Notes: a model not told the origin generated them from the sequence alone. A stretch of DNA of 64,000 bases from Garcia nutans (GCA_947685225.1 CANTUV010000024.1:55146001-55210000), one strand, 5' to 3'; shown: positions 31,774 to 45,663, numbered from the stretch's first letter. Numbers and translations are program-made.

Positions 31774-34700
31774 TGTAATATCCTCATGTATGCCTTAGAA
31801 GTTTTGATTATGTTGTGGTTGTAAGTTGGATTGAATGTATATGTTATGTGAAGAGAAAAGAAATTGGTAAGAGAATGCTTGTGTATATGTGTTTTGGGAA
31901 ATAAAATAGGGTTTAGAGAGAAGTGTATATGTTGTTTATATGGTTGTATAATTAACATATACATAAGTCAAAGGAAGAGTCAATGCAATAGAGATATTTA
32001 TTTTGTGGCATGTGTAATTACCTATGTGGACATATAAGAGACAAAAGTTAAGTTATATGGAAAAGGGTGTTTTAGTAATTGCTTGGTTAAAATCTCTTGG
32101 TGGAGATTTAAAGAAGAAAAGCTTGTTGACTTTTGTTGAATTTCTTTTCTTCTCTTGTGTGTGCCGGCCATCCAAGAAGAGAAAGAGCTTGAGAGGTGTT
32201 TGAAGATCTTAACTCAAATTGAAGAAGGAATCAAGGGTTTTGGTTAGAGATTTGTGGATTTTCTTCATTTCAAGTAAGTAATCTTGTGTTTTCCTTTGTT
32301 AATTTTGAAGTTGTGTCTAAAGGAAATTGTGATTTGTTGATGTGATGATTTGGTGTGTTTGATAGGTGTTTATAAGTGTTAAAATTGATGGTGAGATAAA
32401 GGATTGAATTGGTGTTGGTTTGATTGTGAAAATTGTAAGTTTAAGTGGGTTTTGATAGTGGAAGTTCAAGTGTGAAGTTGGTTTTAAGGTTTGGAGTTGA
32501 TGAATGATTTAATGTTTGGTTAATGTAAGTATTATGTTAAATGTGCAAAATAAGTGTTAATGAGTTTGATTACATCCATTTGAGTGAGTTTGTGTTGGGT
32601 ATTATGTGTTTAAATGCATTTGGAAGAGTTGGCCATAAAATAGGGTTTGTGTTCTTGAGTGACACGGCCAAAGGCAAGGGAGAGACACGGCCAAGTCATG
32701 AAAAATTTTGGATGTGTTGGAGTGTTTTTGGGAGACACGGCCGTGTCCCCAAGCCGTGTCAGCTACTGTGGTTTTTGGTGAGAGACACGGCCACAAGCTC
32801 GGCCGTGTCACCTAGCCATGTTGGCTACTGCCTCTTTTATAGTTGAGAGACACGGCCGTGTCCCTCAAGTGGGCTGCCCGTGTCCCTCAAATGAGTTGGA
32901 TATTGTTTGATTTCTTTGTTCTTTTTGTATGGTTTTGATTCTTCAAAGATAGTTTGGTCTCTAAACCTAAACATAAACACTTTGTAAACAAAGAATGACC
33001 TAAACAAATGTATTTAGATGATACTAAACTTATGAATAATGATCTTTGGATTAGGTTTTGAAGAGATTGGGTTGCATTAACCTAAATGTGGAGAATTCTT
33101 GGAATAAAGAAATGTATAAATTGATGGGAGTAGTTCTTGAGGTAAGTACCAATACATATGATTGTATTTATTTACATGATTTGAGGCTTAACACATTTGT
33201 TTGCAAATGTGTTAAGTAGTTTACTATATTGTTAATATAATTTGACTAAGGTGATGATTGAATGAGGTGAAAGTTGTGAAGATCATTAAAAGGTAAGCAT
33301 AAATCCTATTTGATTGTATATCCTTATATGTCCTTGAACCTTAACACATTTGGATGAATGTGTTAAATACTCTATTATATTGTGAATGTAAATGAATAAT
33401 GTCAATTGCTATATATATATATAAAGGATGATATATGAAATGGGAAAGATAGGAAGAAATGAGGATCATTCTTAAGGTATGTGCAAATTATTATGATAAA
33501 TGCTCTAATAATGAATGGTGTTTATGTATTTTGAGAAATGATGAAATGTTATGTTATATGCATTGTGAATCTTGTGAATGGCAATGTATTATATGAATAA
33601 AATACTTTGAAATGTTATATCAATGATGCTATATGTATCCTATGGATTGAGATAGGATATGTTGTGAAGCCATTGTAATTGGCCATGATGATTCAAATAT
33701 GATATGAAGCCATTGTGATTGGCTATGACAATTCAATTGAGATATGTAAGGCATGTTTGCCTAAATGATGATGAGAATTGTAAATGATATTGGTGATGGA
33801 ATGATCAATGAATTGTGTGTCTAATATGTTATTCATTTTCAGAGTTTTGTTGTTGGTGGCATGCCTAATAGTAACAATCTCTTGAAGTTAGGTTGGAATT
33901 GATTCCTTGAAGCCTAATTGAGATGTTACAACCCTTGAAGCTAGGTTGGGTTGGTTCTTGAAGCCAAGTTGGGTTGATGCTTAGCATGCTTTGCTCCCCT
34001 TGAAGCTTGGTTGAACCTAATCCTTGAAGCCTAGTTGGGATAATGATAAATGTGATAATTAAACCAAAGCATTAACTCTGAAAGTCGAATGACATATTAG
34101 TGTTTTGGGCCCGAGTCTGTCTTTGTTGCCAATGTGAAATACAAGTGTTGAAATAAATGAATCATGATTGATGAATTGTGAATAAGATAATGTTATGAGG
34201 TATGATATGTAAATGAATAGTGGTTGATGATAATGGTTATCTTCATTAAAAATGTGATTCGTGATTGGTATGATATGTAATGTGCGTATTGCAATAGTGA
34301 TTGATATGGTATGTAATGTGTGTATTGCAATAGTGATTAGTATGATATGTAATGTGCGTATTGCAATAGTGATTGATATGGTATGTAATGGGTGTATTGC
34401 AATAGTGATTGGTATGATATGTAATGTGTGTATTGCAATAATGATTGGTATGGTATATATAATGTGGGTGTATTAATATATTGGTGATAGATTGGGGTTG
34501 GTGATAATATTATGTATATATATATGTACATTATATATGAAATTAGCTAAGATATATGAATGATGCAATTAAAAAGAAAAGATAATATGATAAGAATTAA
34601 TTATACATTGAATGGATATATCATTATATGTTAATACTTCTATACTATATGTTTACATTTTATATTTGGACTACTAAGCTCTCGGGCTTAGCGCGGGTGT

Positions 34701-35029
34701 GTATTCGCGCAGGTAAATAGATGGAGATATGAAGTCTCTCTTTATGCCACAAGAAGAGTAAGAGTTTGTTGAGACCAACTAGAGGGTAATGCATACATGT
34801 ATAACTTTTAATTTTGATGTATTTCTGATGAGAGAGTATTTATATGTATAAATGTAATTTGGATAAAGATAATGATTTTGTAAATGTTATTTAAATTAAT
34901 GTATTATGGTTTAAATTCGGTTACAGGTTTTTAAAAGGTAACGAAAAGTAGCATTCTTATACTTTATATACTTACTGTATGTATACTAGGTATATGTATA
35001 GTACTTATATAGGGTATCGGGGTGTTACA
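31774..35029 (+). repeat. LARD LTR copy 2 (shared middle LTR)
   Basis: It has the same length as copy 1. It serves as 3' LTR of the first unit and 5' LTR of the second. Its double hairpin (34674-34710) has the paired G residues missing in copy 1. Confidence 0.85.
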
Positions 35030-38000
35030 TTTATTTTGGTATCAGAGCTTAGGTTCGAGATTCTCGGCCTAAGTGAAACTAAAAAGAGAATTTTTGAAGA
35101 GTATAATAAAAAAAAAAAAAGAGAGTTTTGAAAAGTTTAAATAGAAGTAAAAAGGAAAAGTTTTGAAATGAAATTTGTAATACGTGCATATGCATTGACA
35201 CCTAGGTTGGTCTCGGATGTGGCATTATATGAATAGTAAAATATTTGTGTTATATGAGATGTTCTATGTAGTTGATGATATATGTGTATACTATTTTGAT
35301 GTGATGAGAAATCATGATTGTTGGTATTGATGTTGAAAATGAATTATGATTGAGGCATAGTGCCTAATTGACTATGAGAAAACAAATTGTGAAATGTAAT
35401 GTGCTATATGTATATTGATGATGCATATGAAAATGTCATATTGTGTGCAACATGGAATGTAATGTCGATGTTTATGAGCAATATTATGTGGGACATAATG
35501 TGAATTGAAACATAAAGAAATGAAAAGGAGAATAAAGTTGAAAATGAGTAGAAATCAAAATCAAGATTAAAGTATGAATTCTTTCCTCTATACTTTGAAC
35601 CTATTTATAATAAAGTTTATGTTGGGTTTGCTAATGTTAAGTTTACTAAACAGAGGAAATAATATCGATTTATTAATATTGAAAGTCATGTTATTTAAAC
35701 AAGGAGAGTATGGTGAAATATTGAATAAGTTGGTTAGTATAAAAACAGTGTGATTATGTAAAGTTGGGATGTATATACAGTTAAGGTTTTGTTTAAAGGA
35801 AAAAGAGATGATAGTGGTTAAATAAGAATATAATTTAGTATTGTTATTATAATGCAAACATTGTGAATTCAATGTTAGAGATGTGAGATGCTTGGATATT
35901 ATAAAAGCTCATGATAATGGTGGTGATATGGGATATTTGAAATTTTGGAATGAGTTGGATAATTGTGAAAAGTATATGTTTTGATATTACTTTGTGATAT
36001 ATATATAAGATGCTTTTAAAGTTGATATTAAGAAAAGATGAGCTTGGCAAATTGAAGCTTAAACGAAGTAGTAAATTGAGAAGTTAAAGTTTCAGTGGAA
36101 TTTGATAAAGATTATTGGGATATTGATGGTTTAATGTATATTCAATACATGAGCTAGGAGAAATGACTAATATTCCATATTAAAGCATTATGAATTGAAT
36201 ATTGTGATTGGTAGTATGAGAAATTATTTTAAAGTAAAAAAAAAGAAAGTGGATAAGCAAATGAAAATGAGTTATTTTAAGTCATTTTGAGTGTAAGGGG
36301 TAAAAAATGGTTATGGAAGCATACTAATTGCTTTTAAAGATGAAAGTGAAAGAGATGTCACATTGGGAATGTGATCAAGATGGATGTGAAATATTATTAT
36401 AGTCAATATATATATATATGTTGTGTGAATAAATACTTTCTATTATATGGGAAGAATGAGAATGATAATGTTTAAAAGAAAGTGATGAATATTAAATTTG
36501 TATTGAATGTATGAAAAAGGAAAATAAAATAAGAGCATATAATTAAGTGTGTACATGTATATGACATGTGAATGAAATTATACATATATACATAAAGGTG
36601 TGAATCATGTTTTGTAGATGACCTATGAATATGTATGTGGTATAATTATAGAATTAGTGATATGGAAATGATGTTGTATGTATGAGTGGACCTAAGAGAA
36701 AGTAGGTCTGGAACTGGGTAAAGCTAATTGGATTGTGTGATAAAAGTAAGGATGAAATGGACTTGAGTAATAGTGGACAGTAGAAATTGTTGATGAGCCA
36801 TAAATTTGATAATTTCATGATATTTAGAATCCCAAAGTATTTACATATAAAAAGTTCTATGTAATTATATTATAAGAGATTGTAAATGGATTAGAAATGA
36901 AGTGACGAATAGAAATTGTATAAGAACTGTATATGATTGAATACATATATAATAATATTGTTGAAACGTGACTTAAGTTGATAAAGATTATATAACTGAA
37001 TGCAAATTTGGTTGAAATGGAGTTGGAATGTGTTAACTTCTGATATGGTAAAAATGTAAAGAAGGAATATGTTATTCTTGTGATACACCTTAGCCTTGTA
37101 TTTGTTTGGATTGAGAATAAAATTATGAGAAGAACAATATTGATTGGAAAGTCTCAGGTTTGAATATTAATCTCTTAAAGCCATGTGTTTTGTTTAGTGT
37201 GTTTGATTGGTTAATTTTGTTATCCATGGATTTGGATCTTAGATAAAAGGATTGCAGTACAGATTTGGTGAGATTGAAAATCTTGTTTGAGAAGTATAGT
37301 TAAAAGTTATGATGGATAAAATTGTACTTTATCATTTTATGTTAAGAATTGGGTTAAAATTGTGAATATGAAGAGAGGAAAAAGAAATTATGGAAATGTT
37401 TTGAGTTATGGATGATATGACAATAAGCTAATCAAAATAAAAATAACAACGATATGAAATGAGAAGAGATATTAAAAAGGGAGAAATTATAGAATATGAC
37501 TGAAAGTTATACTGAATATGTTTAAGGGATGTAACTCGAGGTTTGAGTGAATGAATTATAGATAGTAATTATGGTATAATCTTTATGAGAATTGGTGGGA
37601 ATTATAATAAGATAATAGAGAATAAACTATGTGTATATTAACAGATAATTTGAATTGATTTGTTATCATGATGATTTGACTGAAAATGGGTCGGAAGAGA
37701 TCAGGAATTGAATATGAGTTTGCTCTAATGGAATGAAGTTATATATATATATATGAATATTGTGAAATTTTATGATGAGTTTGAATAAATTAATTGTTAG
37801 TTAGAGTTGAACAAGATTGGAATGTGGATATATTGTGACAGATAGATCGATGGATTTCGATTTGACTAAGATTGTGAATCATTATTGAGATTTAATGTGT
37901 ATAGTTGTACCAAGAGTGTAATTATTTACATGGTAATATATATGATGTAAATTTTTTTTTTTAAAAGTGTGATTGGATGAATGAATGGAATTATGGTAAT

Positions 38001-38421
38001 TGTAACTTATGGTAAGAAGAGAAAAAGATTGGTTATTTATAAAATAAGTTGAAAGGTAATGTATTAATTTGTAAGTTAAGTGAAAGAACAAAATATATTA
38101 AATATAAAGGTTGGATGGAGTATAAGTGTACTATAAAATGATCTGATTCTTGTATAAAGACTTTAACAAGAGATGTAATGAGCTCTTTTGAATGTTTGAT
38201 TAAAGAAGTAATAAGATGTATAAACATATAGAATGATGAGTTATGGAATTTTAAGTAAGTGGTTGACTTTAAAGAGGAGAGTTGAAGCTATATGATTTGA
38301 TGATATAATGACTTAAACGTATAATTAACTTCATTTGGAAGTTAAGATGGTATGGTATTATGAATGGATTACAATGATACTAGATAATTTCGAGGACGAA
38401 ATTATTTAAGGGGGAGAGAAT
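35030..38421 (+). other. LARD internal region 2 with primer site and polypurine tract
   Basis: Near-identical copy of 28382-31773. The differences I saw are mostly one-base length changes in A and T runs (the A run near 35108 and the T run near 37951). Primer site 35037-35048; leader hairpin 35048-35073; pre-polypurine hairpin 38386-38403. Confidence 0.85.
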
Positions 38422-41400
38422 TGTAATATCCTCATGTATGCCTTAGAAGTTTTGATTATGTTGTGGTTGTAAGTTGGATTGAATGTATATGTTATGTGAA
38501 GAGAAAAGAAATTGGTAAGAGAATGCTTGTGTATATGTGTTTTGGGAAATAAAATAGGGTTTAGAGAGAAGTGTATATGTTGTTTATATGGTTGTATAAT
38601 TAACATATACATAAGTCAAAGGAAGAGTCAATGCAATAGAGATATTTATTTTGTGGCATGTGTAATTACCTATGTGGACATATAAGAGACAAAAGTTAAG
38701 TTATATGGAAAAGGGTGTTTTAGTAATTGCTTGGTTAAAATCTCTTGGTGGAGATTTAAAGAAGAAAAGCTTGTTGACTTTTGTTGAATTTCTTTTCTTC
38801 TCTTGTGTGTGCCGGCCATCCAAGAAGAGAAAGAGCTTGAGAGGTGTTTGAAGATCTTAACTCAAATTGAAGAAGGAATCAAGGGTTTTGGTTAGAGATT
38901 TGTGGATTTTCTTCATTTCAAGTAAGTAATCTTGTGTTTTCCTTTGTTAATTTTGAAGTTGTGTCTAAAGGAAATTGTGATTTGTTGATGTGATGATTTG
39001 GTGTGTTTGATAGGTGTTTATAAGTGTTAAAATTGATGGTGAGATAAAGGATTGAATTGGTGTTGGTTTGATTGTGAAAATTGTAAGTTTAAGTGGGTTT
39101 TGATAGTGGAAGTTCAAGTGTGAAGTTGGTTTTAAGGTTTGGAGTTGATGAATGATTTAATGTTTGGTTAATGTAAGTATTATGTTAAATGTGCAAAATA
39201 AGTGTTAATGAGTTTGATTACATCCATTTGAGTGAGTTTGTGTTGGGTATTATGTGTTTAAATGCATTTGGAAGAGTTGGCCATAAAATAGGGTTTGTGT
39301 TCTTGAGTGACACGGCCAAAGGCAAGGGAGAGACACGGCCAAGTCATGAAAAATTTTGGATGTGTTGGAGTGTTTTTGGGAGACACGGCCGTGTCCCCAA
39401 GCCGTGTCAGCTACTGTGGTTTTTGGTGAGAGACACGGCCACAAGCTCGGCCGTGTCACCTAGCCATGTTGGCTACTGCCTCTTTTATAGTTGAGAGACA
39501 CGGCCGTGTCCCTCAAGTGGGCTGCCCGTGTCCCTCAAATGAGTTGGATATTGTTTGATTTCTTTGTTCTTTTTGTATGGTTTTGATTCTTCAAAGATAG
39601 TTTGGTCTCTAAACCTAAACATAAACACTTTGTAAACAAAGAATGACCTAAACAAATGTATTTAGATGATACTAAACTTATGAATAATGATCTTTGGATT
39701 AGGTTTTGAAGAGATTGGGTTGCATTAACCTAAATGTGGAGAATTCTTGGAATAAAGAAATGTATAAATTGATGGGAGTAGTTCTTGAGGTAAGTACCAA
39801 TACATATGATTGTATTTATTTACATGATTTGAGGCTTAACACATTTGTTTGCAAATGTGTTAAGTAGTTTACTATATTGTTAATATAATTTGACTAAGGT
39901 GATGATTGAATGAGGTGAAAGTTGTGAAGATCATTAAAAGGTAAGCATAAATCCTATTTGATTGTATATCCTTATATGTCCTTGAACCTTAACACATTTG
40001 GATGAATGTGTTAAATACTCTATTATATTGTGAATGTAAATGAATAATGTCAATTGCTATATATATATATAAAGGATGATATATGAAATGGGAAAGATAG
40101 GAAGAAATGAGGATCATTCTTAAGGTATGTGCAAATTATTATGATAAATGCTCTAATAATGAATGGTGTTTATGTATTTTGAGAAATGATGAAATGTTAT
40201 GTTATATGCATTGTGAATCTTGTGAATGGCAATGTATTATATGAATAAAATACTTTGAAATGTTATATCAATGATGCTATATGTATCCTATGGATTGAGA
40301 TAGGATATGTTGTGAAGCCATTGTAATTGGCCATGATGATTCAAATATGATATGAAGCCATTGTGATTGGCTATGACAATTCAATTGAGATATGTAAGGC
40401 ATGTTTGCCTAAATGATGATGAGAATTGTAAATGATATTGGTGATGGAATGATCAATGAATTGTGTGTCTAATATGTTATTCATTTTCAGAGTTTTGTTG
40501 TTGGTGGCATGCCTAATAGTAACAATCTCTTGAAGTTAGGTTGGAATTGATTCCTTGAAGCCTAATTGAGATGTTACAACCCTTGAAGCTAGGTTGGGTT
40601 GGTTCTTGAAGCCAAGTTGGGTTGATGCTTAGCATGCTTTGCTCCCCTTGAAGCTTGGTTGAACCTAATCCTTGAAGCCTAGTTGGGATAATGATAAATG
40701 TGATAATTAAACCAAAGCATTAACTCTGAAAGTCGAATGACATATTAGTGTTTTGGGCCCGAGTCTGTCTTTGTTGCCAATGTGAAATACAAGTGTTGAA
40801 ATAAATGAATCATGATTGATGAATTGTGAATAAGATAATGTTATGAGGTATGATATGTAAATGAATAGTGGTTGATGATAATGGTTATCTTCATTAAAAA
40901 TGTGATTCGTGATTGGTATGATATGTAATGTGCGTATTGCAATAGTGATTGATATGGTATGTAATGTGTGTATTGCAATAGTGATTGGTATGATATGTAA
41001 TGTGCGTATTGCAATAGTGATTGATATGGTATGTAATGGGTGTATTGCAATAGTGATTGGTATGATATGTAATGTGTGTATTGCAATAATGATTGGTATG
41101 GTATATATAATGTGGGTGTATTAATATATTGGTGATAGATTGGGGTTGGTGATAATATTATGTATATATATATGTACATTATATATGAAATTAGCTAAGA
41201 TATATGAATGATGCAATTAAAAAGAAAAGATAATATGATAAGAATTAATTATACATTGAATGGATATATCATTATATGTTAATACTTCTATACTATATGT
41301 TTACATTTTATATTTGGACTACTAAGCTCTCGGGCTTAGCGCGGGTGTGTATTCGCGCAGGTAAATAGATGGAGATATGAAGTCTCTCTTTATGCCACAA

Positions 41401-41677
41401 GAAGAGTAAGAGTTTGTCGAGACCAACTAGAGGGTAATGCATACATGTATAACTTTTAATTTTGATGTATTTCTGATGAGAGAGTATTTATATGTATAAA
41501 TGTAATTTGGATAAAGATAATGATTTTGTAAATGTTATTTAAATTAATGTATTATGGTTTAAATTCGGTTACAGGTTTTTAAAAGGTAACGAAAAGTAGC
41601 ATTCTTATACTTTATATACTTACTGTATGTATACTAGGTATATGTATAGTACTTATATAGGGTATCGGGGTGTTACA
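38422..41677 (+). repeat. LARD LTR copy 3
   Basis: It is 3256 bp. It differs from copies 1 and 2 at GTGATTGGTATG in the minisatellite (A to G) and at GTTTGTCGAGACC (T to C). It is followed by the ATTAT duplication and the resumed transposase frame. Confidence 0.85.
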
Positions 41678-41905
41678 ATTATTATGCACAACATGATAAT
41701 CAAAGATAAACGTGATCTTGATGCATAATTCACAATGCGAGAGAAGCACCTACACCATAAGTTGAAAGGGTAGTAGATGAATGTATAAAATTTAATTAAT
41801 TTATTACCCTTTATATGCAAATCAAGGATAAAAGATGCTTATATTGCGCTTTGTAATACATTAATTGATCATTTGTGGAAGGAATATGCTAATTCAGATG
41901 ATTAA
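41678..41905 (+). pseudogene. PIF/Harbinger transposase remnant, right part
   Basis: This continues the frame broken at 25125. Across the duplicated ATTAT the host reads CII then MHNMIIKDKRDLDA, the conserved cysteine-to-HNM(I/V)xxxER motif of this family, and ends with TLIDHLWKEYANSDD and TAA at 41903-41905. Stops after RDLDA and in the middle show it is a pseudogene. Confidence 0.8.
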
Positions 41906-42985
41906 CTAAACATTAATATTTATTTTTATATTTTTTGCCAATATTTAATTATTTTTATTTTTTACTTTGTATTCTAATAATATATCAATGTTTTATTTTT
42001 ATTAATTAATAAAATTAAAATTATTAATATATAAGTTTTTATTAAAATTATTGATATATTAATTTCTACTTAATATTTAAATACTTAAATATATTATTGG
42101 ATCAATATAAAAAAAAAATAATATGAGGTAATTGGCAAATAAAAAATTATGCGGATAATTTGTGAAATATATAAAAAGTAGATAAAAAGAATATTTTAAA
42201 GAATATGTTATTTTAGTGTAGAAAATGGTGGAATGAATTGGAGAAGAATTTTAACTTTTATATTATTTTTGTGTAAAAGTTGTACTATTTTAGTATTATG
42301 GGTTAAAGATACGCTAACCCGATTGGGACTGTAACAATATATATACAAAATATGCTAACGAAAGTCCCTATATTTCCTATTCAAATATTGCCAACTCCAT
42401 TCCTGGTGATTTGTAGAAATTAAGAGATTAAGAGTTTTGTTTTTAAAGACATTGAAATTCACCGATTTTAATCTAATAAAGTCGGCCAAATTCTTGAATG
42501 CATATTTCACATAAAATCAACTCATAACAGGGTTTGGTATGAGCAGCTGAAAATCCCTGCTAAATGAGTTTGACACGTTGGATAAATTAGCTACGATATG
42601 CATCGAAGGTAAACTTTAGAGACACCTTAGAATAGGCCCACCATACGTTGGCCTGAAAAGTTTATATATGCAAAATTGAACCGTTGTAAAAGAAGAAATG
42701 AAAAATAACAGAACAAAAAGTGTTAAAGTCACAAGCTTTGGCTTTTACTTTAATGGCAGAAGCAACAGACATAATAGAAAAGGACATTCTGATGGACTAT
42801 GCCCTTTTACTAGATAGCTTTATTTTGCTTTCTTTCTTCCTTTCCTCTTTTTTTGTTTTTCTGTTATTTTTTATTTTTTTACTGTTCCATATAGTTGTAC
42901 CCTCCCATAAGTCTAAGAAACACAATACCAACCAACAATCACAGAAAATATAAAAGAATACAAAGAAATAGAGGAAATGCATAAT
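41906..42985. other. AT-rich spacer between transposon remnant and RhoGDI
   Basis: Very AT-rich to about 42130, then mixed sequence. A short hydrophobic open frame on the plus strand (42753-42953) begins MAEATDIIEKD but is mostly a T-rich tract, and I do not call it a gene. Nothing else is identifiable. Confidence 0.5.
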
Positions 42986-43003
42986 TCAAACTAAGAATCA
43001 ACT

Positions 43004-43009
43004 TTTATT
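43004..43009 (-). terminator. Putative polyadenylation signal of the RhoGDI gene
   Basis: AATAAA on the minus strand lies about 215 bases after the stop codon, a plausible distance for a plant 3' untranslated region. Confidence 0.5.
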
Positions 43010-43224
43010 AACCACACCTACCAATGAACAGCTAGTTGAACAAATATTTTTAATCCTCCCTTCATTGTTGATAAGACCAGTCTCAGACAGGATTCATAAA
43101 AATGAGAACAAAAACAAGACATCTTTAACATCCAAATCATATTTAAACTGAAAAACAATTGACTCGAGTTGCAACAATGACCTCTGAAGGAGGAAAAAAA
43201 ATAAGGAAAGAAAAGCTTCGACAG

Positions 43225-45221
43225 TTAAGTCGACAGCCAATCTTTACGGATATCAAATGTGTAGTTGATCTCCAAGTAGCATTTGTTGTCATCATCAACA
43301 AACTGAAAAATTGAGAAAGAGCATTGGAAAAAGATTAATTACAAGCAGCAACCAAGCAAGCCAAACACCTTTGATGAATTCAACTATTACATTATATATA
43401 TATATACTCAACTAGCATTCCACTCTAACCGATAATGAGATGCATATTTGGAAAGATGCAGTAACAACTAATCAAATTGAATCATACAGGTGGGAAGGTA
43501 ATTAAGTTAGCCGTACTCAATGTTCAGAAAAAAACTATGATACAGCCAAGAAAAATAAGGGCAACACGTCCACTTTTAACAGTTGAAACTATTCATTGCA
43601 TCATTGTTCAACTTTATCTTGAATGCATGTGACCAAATACATTTGGTCATATGAATCAGCAGAGCACAAAAAACAAAACGAAGATGAAAAAAAATATATA
43701 TATAAACACTCGTATCATTTCAAAATCTAACAAATATCAGAACATTGTTGAGCCTTTATCTAAGAGCTTGGCCTAATTTAGGCACATTGGGAAACTGGTG
43801 AAAACTTACCTTACTTTTAGCTGTATATGATCCTCTAGCAAATATACCAGAAGGAGTAGTTTCCTCAGGCATCTCATAAGTGTAAGGTTCTGCTTGTGGA
43901 CTGAATGTTCCAAGCATCTCCTTCGTACTATCAACTGTTAAGGAGAATCATACAGAAGTAACATCATTCTTTCATGAAAACGTGATAAAGATAAAGCGAG
44001 AAGGACTGGGACAATGGATAACGGAGGGAGAAGCTCACCCTTGACGCCAGTTTTCCAAACTGTGTTAGTGTACATGAGGCCAGATACTATGTTTTGCCCA
44101 ACCTGAAAAGTGAACAGCAGGCTGTAGCGGCCGCCTTCTTTCAAGGTGAACCATGTGCCTTTAGGATTTCCATTCCCAGGAATAGAAAGAACAATATCAG
44201 GTCTACCAGAGGCTTTGATTGCAAGGCTCAGGATTTTAACTTCCGGATCTAGAGTTTCTATGTGGTTGTAAGACACAGAAGAAAATATCAGAGATTGCAA
44301 AGAAATTTCATCTCTGCCACTTCTATAATTATACTGCTCGACACAATCCAAAAAGGTAAAACAGGAAATTTTACTCAAATATATATAAAACTATGAACGT
44401 TGATTGATGAAATGCATATGGAAAATGGAAATTTTAAGCTAATAAAAGAATATTCCATAATGATATATGAGAAAATTTCAATAATTTATTTATTGCTTAA
44501 GCATAAAAAATTAACTTGCTTTGATTTCTAATCGTTAACAAAGGTGGATTTTTTCTTTCTCAAATAATACTATAAACAGTGTTCCAAATCTAAGAAATGC
44601 TCATTACAAGACAGCACGAACACTATATAATACTTGCCCGCATAATGCGATCTAGAAAAGAAATAAAACCATGATAGAGATTTAACGTATTCCTAAAGAA
44701 GCTCTGGCTTGCTATTACTAACATGGGGAGAAAAAAAAAAAAATCTGAGCAAATTAAACACAAAATCTCCCAAAATGGTTCATTCTCTCTCTAGAATGTA
44801 AAAAAAGCTGAAAACATTGATTTAATTACCTCCAACAGCATTAAAATCCACACTTCCTAGAAGCTGTTTTTTCCACCTCCTCAAGCTCTCATCATCCTGT
44901 AGTCTCAAAACCATAAAAATAAGAAAAAAGATATGAATATAAATAAAGTTTGAGAATATGGAAATGAAATCAATAAATGAGATTAAATTTAAAAAATAAA
45001 AAAGCAACCTTATCTTTTTCAAGTTGTTCTTTGAGAGTGTACTGAGGACCCAACTCAATCTTACTTTCTTCATCATCTTCTTCTTCCTGATCAGTTGCAT
45101 AAATAGTGGTTTCGCTCATTTGTCTAGTCATACCAGTTTTGATGTCCTCTTCTCCATCAATAGGTGCTTTCTGTGGTGTTTTTGTTTCTGTAACTTCCTC
45201 ATTGCCTTTCTCACCACCCAT
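43225..45221 (-). CDS. RhoGDI: Rho GDP-dissociation inhibitor (ROP GTPase regulator), five exons
   Basis: This protein binds prenylated ROP/Rac GTPases in the GDP form and keeps them soluble in the cytosol. In plants this controls polar growth such as root hair and pollen tube tips (Arabidopsis SCN1/RhoGDI1). Exons are 45221-45009, 44896-44830, 44257-44039, 43934-43810 and 43302-43225. All introns are GT-AG (112, 572, 104 and 507 bp) and join in frame to 233 residues. Residues 1-55 are acidic and poorly conserved. ELGPQYTLKEQLEKDK ends exon 1. DDESLRRWKKQLLGSVDFNA is followed by TLDPEVKILSLAIK, GNGNPKGTWFTLKEG, YTNTVWKTGVK, EETTPSGIFARGSY and CYLEINYTFDIRKDW, covering the whole immunoglobulin-like fold. 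The start ATG at 45221 is the first in frame. The coding sequence looks intact and is the only clear host gene here. Confidence 0.95.
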
Positions 45222-45663
45222 GATTTTGGAACTTGATTCCACACCAACAGCCGAAGATATCAAAAATCCATTAACTAAAAACTAACAAAAACAGAGGACA
45301 TAAAACTATGTATCTCACTTATTACCGTGAAAAAAAAAATTAAGTGATTAAAAAAGGAAGAAGAAACCAAAACGCAAAAAAAGAAAACAAAAGAGAAACC
45401 AAAACCCAAAAACCAACAAATATAAGATAACCCAATTATATATATTTATAAAAGAAAGGGAGAGAGACTACTGGGAGGTCAAAGAATCTCAGAAAGGTGA
45501 ACAGAAGACAAAATCAAGAAAACCCACAGAGGATAAGCCCTTGAAAGAAGAAAACACGCTAAGAAAAGAGAGAGTAAAGAGGGGTCTGTTACTCTCTTTT
45601 AGAAAATTGAAACAGAGAGAAGGAAGAAATGGTCATGTGGTGATCCGAAATTATATATATAAA
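45222..45663 (-). promoter_or_regulatory. RhoGDI 5' untranslated region and core promoter candidate
   Basis: A TATATATATAA stretch at 45651-45662 (minus strand) could be the TATA box, leaving about 400 bases of untranslated leader. The leader is pyrimidine-rich (TTTTGGTTTCTC, TCTCTCCC) and contains acceptor-like TTTTTAG near 45270. A leader intron is possible but not shown. Confidence 0.4.

Larger units (their letters stand above)
25126..41677 (+). mobile_element. Tandem non-coding LTR retrotransposon: LTR-int-LTR-int-LTR (LARD type)
   Basis: The three LTRs are 25126-28381, 31774-35029 and 38422-41677, each 3256 bp. The two internal regions are 28382-31773 and 35030-38421, each 3392 bp. The period is 6648 bp, with only a handful of differences seen between copies. 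One ATTAT duplication flanks the whole (25121-25125 and 41678-41682) and none occurs at the inner junctions, as expected for unequal recombination between LTRs of a single insertion. Long LTRs plus a non-coding internal region of about 3.4 kb fit the LARD definition. A collapsed or duplicated assembly is the main alternative for the tandem state. Confidence 0.85.

Noticed and set aside
42753..42953. Small hydrophobic open frame near the RhoGDI 3' end
   Set aside because: Hydrophobicity comes from a T-rich tract. There is no similarity or gene context that I can support.
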